NCBI GenBank assembly: GCA_050950205.1
Contig: JBMNHF010000014.1
Span: 1 to 64,000, forward strand
Origin: WRAV01 sp050950205
GTDB lineage: Bacteria > Bacillota > Clostridia > Oscillospirales > Ruminococcaceae
Reading direction: 5' to 3'
Length of the DNA: 64,000 bases
Shown piece after piece: positions 60,428-64,000 of this stretch. A model generated the notes under the pieces. The model was given only the letters and a program-made list of their open reading frames with translations. It ran no database searches and had not been told where the DNA came from. Positions within the stretch are counted from its first letter, which is position 1. The number at the start of each line of letters is the position of its first letter. A program made the translations under genes and the position numbers.

Positions 60428-62566
60428 TTATAACAGCCTGCCTAGGGCAGCGGCCAAAGCGCACAGCAACATGCCGATCAGCACCGGCAATCCAAAAGCC
60501 GCCAGAGTCCATTTTAAACTGCCGGTTTCCTTTTTGATGGTGAGTAGGGTGGTGGAACAGGGAAAGTGAAAGAGGCAAAACAAGGCGGTGCACAGCGCCG
60601 TTACCCAGGTCCAGCCGTTGGCGGTAAAGAGGGCGTGAAGCTGTGATATTCCCCCCACCTCCACCAGAGCACCTCCCGAGACATATCCCATGACGATGAT
60701 GGGCAGAACAATTTCGTTGGCGGGAATTCCCAGAATAAACGCCATAAGGATGATGCCGTCCATCCCCAACAGCCGGGCAAAGGGGTCTAAAAAACCGGCG
60801 CAGAGAGCCAGCAGACTGCTGTCTCCCACCGTGACATTGGCCATCACCCAAAGGAACATCCCGGCGGGAGCAGCCACCGCCACCGCTCGCCCCAGCACAA
60901 AAAGGGTGCGGTCCAGCAGAGAGCGGATTATAATCTGGCCCACCTGGGGTTTGCGGTAGGGGGGCATTTCCAAGGTGAAGGAGGAGGGAATACCTCGCAG
61001 CAGAGTTTGGGAAAGAAGCCGGGAGGCAACAAGGGTGGCGACAACTCCCAGCACCAGAAAACCGGCCAGCAGCAGGGCGGACAACACCGAACCTATGCCT
61101 TGGGAAACGTGACCCGCCAGCAAAATACCAATGAGGGCGATTAACATGGGAAAACGGCCGTTGCAGGGCACCAGCGAGTTGGTGAGAATGGCAATCAGTC
61201 GCTCCCGGGGGGAATCGATGATGCGGCAGCCGGTTACGCCGGCGGCATTGCAGCCAAATCCCATGCACAGGGTAAGGGCCTGTTTGCCGCAAGCCCCCGA
61301 TTTTTTAAAGCTGTTGTCCAGATTAAAAGCGATGCGGGGAAGATAGCCCACATCCTCCAGCAATGTAAACAGGGGGAAGAAGATGGCCATGGGGGGTAAC
61401 ATGACGCTGACCACCCACCCCAGGGAGCGGAACATTCCCTCCACAAGAAGGCCGTGAAGCCAAGGGGGAGAGCGCAGGTATGTAAACAGATGATGCAGAT
61501 AGGTCTCCAACCGGTTAAAGAGAAAGGCAAGCCCTTGAGAGGGCAGATTGGCTCCGGCAATGCTTAGCCAAAGCACCCCAAACAGCAGTAAAATCATCAG
61601 AGGAAGGCCTAACAAACGGCCGGTGAGCAGATGGTCCAGCTTGCGGTCCCGCTCCCGGCAGCGACAGGGGACGGTACAGACCTGTGAGGCAATGGTTTCC
61701 GCCATCAATACAATGCACCGCACCATCACATCCCCCAGCTTTGCCTGCTCCACTCCGCTGTCCAGAATGGTTTGGCGAGCGGCTGCAACCTGCGCAAGCA
61801 GCGCTGCACTTCCTGCCTCATCCAAATCAGTAACCTCTAAAATGCGGCGGGTAAGGGTTTCCTCCCCCTCAATCAGGCGCAGGGCGGCCCAACGGGCGGG
61901 CAGCTTCCCCTCAAGATGGTCTTGCAGCAGGGGTTGGAGTGAATGAACAGCAGCTTCGATCACCGGGGTATACCGCACCGAAACGGGGTGGAATGTTGCC
62001 TGCTCTCCGGTGAGGGACTCCACCTTTGCCATCAGCTCCTCAAGACCGTCGCCTTTTCGGGCGCTGGCACCCACCACCGGAATCCCCAGCTTTTGGGAAA
62101 GAGCCTCCAGATTGACGGAGATTCCCACCCGTTTGGCCTCATCCATCAGGTTGACACAGAGCACCACTTTGGGGGTGATCTCCAAGGTTTGCAGCACCAG
62201 ATTGAGGTTCCGCTCCAAGCAGGTGGCGTCGGCCACCACCACCGTGGCGTCAGCCCCTCCAAAACAGAGAAAATCCCGGGCAATTTCCTCCTCTACCGAG
62301 CTGGAGAGAAGTGAGTAGGTGCCGGGCAGGTCTACAAAGCGGTAGTCGGTATCACCCTGCCGGTGAACCCCTTGGGCATTGGTCACCGTTTTGCCCGGCC
62401 AATTACCGGTATGCTGGCGCAACCCGGTCAATGCGTTGAACACGGTGCTTTTTCCCACATTGGGGTTTCCGGCTAAAGCGATGAGTCTTTCTTTCGGGTG
62501 CGCCTTTTGAATGCCGGCCACATCCCTTACCGAGCTTGCACGGATGGAGGCAGTTGTCATTCCCAT
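60428..62566 (-). CDS. feoB: Ferrous iron transport protein B
   Basis: A 712-residue Fe(II) transporter. The N-terminal GTPase domain has GNPNVGKST (G1), DLPGTYSL (G3) and NLMD (G4). A helical GDI-like region follows, then the membrane domain with two Gate segments including FGCNAAGVTGCRI. ATG 62566 follows GGAGGT. It lies 12 bp after feoA. The usual small C-terminal FeoC-like gene is absent. Confidence 0.95.
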   Translation of the reverse strand: MGMTTASIRASSVRDVAGIQKAHPKERLIALAGNPNVGKSTVFNALTGLRQHTGNWPGKTVTNAQGVHRQGDTDYRFVDLPGTYSLLSSSVEEEIARDFLCFGGADATVVVADATCLERNLNLVLQTLEITPKVVLCVNLMDEAKRVGISVNLEALSQKLGIPVVGASARKGDGLEELMAKVESLTGEQATFHPVSVRYTPVIEAAVHSLQPLLQDHLEGKLPARWAALRLIEGEETLTRRILEVTDLDEAGSAALLAQVAAARQTILDSGVEQAKLGDVMVRCIVLMAETIASQVCTVPCRCRERDRKLDHLLTGRLLGLPLMILLLFGVLWLSIAGANLPSQGLAFLFNRLETYLHHLFTYLRSPPWLHGLLVEGMFRSLGWVVSVMLPPMAIFFPLFTLLEDVGYLPRIAFNLDNSFKKSGACGKQALTLCMGFGCNAAGVTGCRIIDSPRERLIAILTNSLVPCNGRFPMLIALIGILLAGHVSQGIGSVLSALLLAGFLVLGVVATLVASRLLSQTLLRGIPSSFTLEMPPYRKPQVGQIIIRSLLDRTLFVLGRAVAVAAPAGMFLWVMANVTVGDSSLLALCAGFLDPFARLLGMDGIILMAFILGIPANEIVLPIIVMGYVSGGALVEVGGISQLHALFTANGWTWVTALCTALFCLFHFPCSTTLLTIKKETGSLKWTLAAFGLPVLIGMLLCALAAALGRLL

Positions 62567-62578
62567 ACCGGTTACCTC

Positions 62579-62815
62579 CTAAGACTCAACCAAAATCTGT
62601 GCGGAGTCCTCGCCCCGCAAAGCGATGACAGCGCCGCGAATTTCATAGGCTACCGGGTCGCCGGAAGGGCCGGAGTAAATGCTTTTGACCAGGGTTCCGT
62701 CCACCAGTCCCAAATCCAAAAGCCGCCGCCGCATTCTACCTTGGGATAAAAGCCCGCTGACACGAGCCTGAGAGCCGATGGGGAGTTGATTGAGAGTGCG
62801 TGTACGTTCCATCAT
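62579..62815 (-). CDS. feoA: Ferrous iron transport protein A
   Basis: A 78-residue SH3-like protein (LNQLPIGSQARVSGLL...RRRLLDLGLVDGTLVKSIYSGPSGDPVAYEIRGAVIALRGEDSAQILV), the cytosolic partner of FeoB. ATG 62815 has AAAGGA six bases upstream; ATG 62812 is the alternative, and the long extension to 62944 crosses the regulatory region and is rejected. Confidence 0.92.
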   Translation of the reverse strand: MMERTRTLNQLPIGSQARVSGLLSQGRMRRRLLDLGLVDGTLVKSIYSGPSGDPVAYEIRGAVIALRGEDSAQILVES

Positions 62816-62830
62816 TGGTGGTCCTTTCGT

Positions 62831-62865
62831 GTTGGGATTGGGAAAGAGAGTTTCCATATCCCAAC
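62831..62865. promoter_or_regulatory. Candidate metal-regulator operator between feoA and the MntR-like gene
   Basis: A 35-bp interrupted palindrome: GTTGGGAT, two bases, GGAAA, five bases, TTTCC, two bases, ATCCCAAC. All 13 paired positions match. It lies in the divergent gap, where a DtxR/MntR-type dimer pair could bind to control both directions. Confidence 0.6.
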
Positions 62866-62923
62866 TTATGCAGGATATCTTCGGCGGGTTCCGAATACAG
62901 ATGTAGAAAGGGGAGTGAAATAT

Positions 62924-63361
62924 ATGAAGGATGATACCATGCACACCGTCAAAGGATATCAGCTAAAAAGCAAGAGCCGCCTGACCCAGTCGCTGGAGGA
63001 TTATCTGGAGATGATATACCGTCTGGAGCGGGGAGTGGGCTTTGCCCGGCTGGGCGAGGTGGCCCAGCGGTTGGGGGTGGGAGCCTCCTCTGCCAGCAAA
63101 ATGGTGCAAAAGCTGGGAATGCTGGGCTTTGTACACTACGAGCGCTACGGAGTGATTCGGCTGACCGGAGCAGGCCGGGAAGCGGGAGCCTATCTCATTC
63201 GCCGCCACGAGGTGGTGCGGCGTTTTTTTCAGCAGCTGCATCCCCACGGCGACACGCTGCAGGAGACGGAGCTGGTAGAACACTGCCTTTCTCCCACCAC
63301 CGTGGAGCGGCTGGAAAAGCTGGTGCAAGTTCTGGAGAGCAACCCAAAGCTGCTTTGCTGA
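62924..63361 (+). CDS. DtxR/MntR-family metal-dependent transcriptional regulator
   Basis: A 145-residue short DtxR protein without the SH3 domain, like MntR. The winged helix (ARLGEVAQRLGVGASSASKMVQKL) and the MntR-type ligand residues are visible: D and E in SLEDYLEMIYRL, H in RRHEVV, and E/H in ELVEHCL. ATG 62924 follows GGGGAGTGA; the frame to 62786 is rejected. Its divergent placement with feoAB suggests iron-dependent repression of feo, though Mn control is possible. Confidence 0.86.
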   Translation: MKDDTMHTVKGYQLKSKSRLTQSLEDYLEMIYRLERGVGFARLGEVAQRLGVGASSASKMVQKLGMLGFVHYERYGVIRLTGAGREAGAYLIRRHEVVRRFFQQLHPHGDTLQETELVEHCLSPTTVERLEKLVQVLESNPKLLC

Positions 63362-63399
63362 GATTTATTGAAAAGCGGAGGCCTTGTCCAAAAAAAATC

Positions 63400-63430
63400 G
63401 GTCTAAAGTTGGACAAAGAGTCATATCCTG
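63400..63430 (+). promoter_or_regulatory. Putative sigma-E promoter of spoIIIAA
   Basis: GGTCTAAA, 14 bases, CATATCCTG, ending 27 bases before the start codon. The layout is the same as upstream of spoIIM, including the preceding CCTTGTCCAA block (63382-63391). TTGTCCA/TGGACAA (63384-63390, 63410-63416) also form an inverted repeat here. Confidence 0.48.
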
Positions 63431-63457
63431 ATACAAACAACAGATGAGGTGAATAGC

Positions 63458-64000
63458 ATGGATGTCCAAAGCGGTGTGTTTCGGTTTGAACAGGCAATAT
63501 CCGGCTTTCCTCAACGGATTCGCGATGTGCTGCGGGCGTTGCCCGATTCGGTCAAGGGCAGTGCCAGCGAGGTGCGGCTGCGGGTGGATCAGCCGTTGAT
63601 GCTCACCTGCCCGGGGCAAAACTGGTTTGTGGACGCTTCTTCCCGGTTGAGCAATATACCCAGGGGCTGTCTGTGCATCACCCCTCAGGATATTTCCGAT
63701 GCGGTGGTGGCCATGTGCTCCTACTCGGTACATAGTCATGAAAATGAAATGAAGAACGGCTTTATCTCCCTCAGGGGCGGGCACCGTGCCGGAATCTGCG
63801 GCACTGCGGTGATCACCGATGGGAAAATCAGCGCCTTAAGGGAAATTACCAGCATTAACCTGCGAATTGCCCGGGATATTCGCGGAGCTGCTGATGAGGT
63901 GTTAAACCGAGCCTTTCGGGAAAATTTGGGTGGTGTGCTGATAGCGGGGCCACCCTCCAGCGGAAAGACCACCATTTTGCGGGATCTGGCCCGGCAACTT
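63458..64000 (+). CDS. spoIIIAA: Stage III sporulation protein AA, 3' end outside the window
   Basis: The first 181 codons of an AAA-type ATPase that belongs to the SpoIIIA-SpoIIQ channel complex between mother cell and forespore. The family N-terminal region (SEVRLRVDQPLML...) and GHRAGICGTAV precede Walker A GPPSSGKTT (about residues 163-171). ATG 63458 follows GAGGTGA at seven bases. The gene runs off the window; spoIIIAB-AH would be expected downstream. Confidence 0.92.
   Translation, partial: MDVQSGVFRFEQAISGFPQRIRDVLRALPDSVKGSASEVRLRVDQPLMLTCPGQNWFVDASSRLSNIPRGCLCITPQDISDAVVAMCSYSVHSHENEMKNGFISLRGGHRAGICGTAVITDGKISALREITSINLRIARDIRGAADEVLNRAFRENLGGVLIAGPPSSGKTTILRDLARQL

Overview
The window looks like chromosome of an anaerobic, spore-forming Firmicute of class Clostridia (probably Oscillospirales/Ruminococcaceae-like; the species cannot be named from sequence alone). 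Evidence: many sporulation genes (spoIIM, spoVB, yabP, yabQ, spoIIR, spmA, spmB, gerQ/cwlJ-like, a spoIVFA/spoIVFB-like pair, spoIIIAA), clostridial hemZ, paired glgC/glgD, feoAB with an MntR-type regulator, long-form HPF, and the Firmicute block spoVB-mazG-HU-rqcP-yabP-yabQ-divIC-yabR. Most of the window is moderately GC-rich; the first ~5.1 kb is visibly AT-rich and looks acquired.

Layout. 0-5.1 kb: a cut and apparently frameshifted small gene, an XRE regulator and a complete type III restriction-modification pair (mod, res). An imperfect inverted repeat near 5.24-5.31 kb sits where composition changes. 5.3-17.5 kb: housekeeping genes (rlmD, tadA, a CPBP protease, spoIIM, recJ, rel, dtd, a metallo-beta-lactamase-fold hydrolase, hemZ, a uridine-kinase-like kinase). 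17.5-24.1 kb: a zinc-ribbon protein, a possible structured RNA, the spoVB-to-yabR block and hpf. 24.3-30.4 kb (mostly minus strand): M50/M23 proteases, an orphan Hpt protein, rpoN, a methyltransferase, a P-loop protein and spoIIR. 30.4-36.4 kb: glycogen operon glgB-glgC-glgD-glgA behind a clear sigma-A-type promoter. 36.8-39.5 kb: AbrB/SpoVT-like regulator, spmAB, ruvC, a small membrane protein. 40.1-45.8 kb: two large exported proteins, a GHL10-type lipoprotein and a glycosidase-like/amidase/Ig-repeat fusion. 45.9-58.6 kb: a carbohydrate region made of a five-gene sugar-phosphate cassette (SIS isomerase, ROK kinase, PfkB kinase, deoxyhypusine-synthase-like protein, HAD phosphatase), a divergent ROK repressor, and a LacI-controlled ribose-type ABC transporter with an oxidoreductase and a TIM-barrel isomerase. 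58.9-64 kb: gerQ/cwlJ-like spore genes, feoB-feoA with a divergent MntR-like regulator, and the start of spoIIIAA, cut by the window end.

How it works together. Several spore genes far apart carry the same arrangement upstream (an 8-base -35-like block, 14 bases, then CATA), which reads as the local sigma-E promoter; spoIIR has a sigma-F-like promoter. The five-gene cassette with its own ROK repressor is the best candidate for an undescribed pathway: its isomerase and kinase resemble heptose-phosphate enzymes, no nucleotidyltransferase is present, and one member has no function I can assign.
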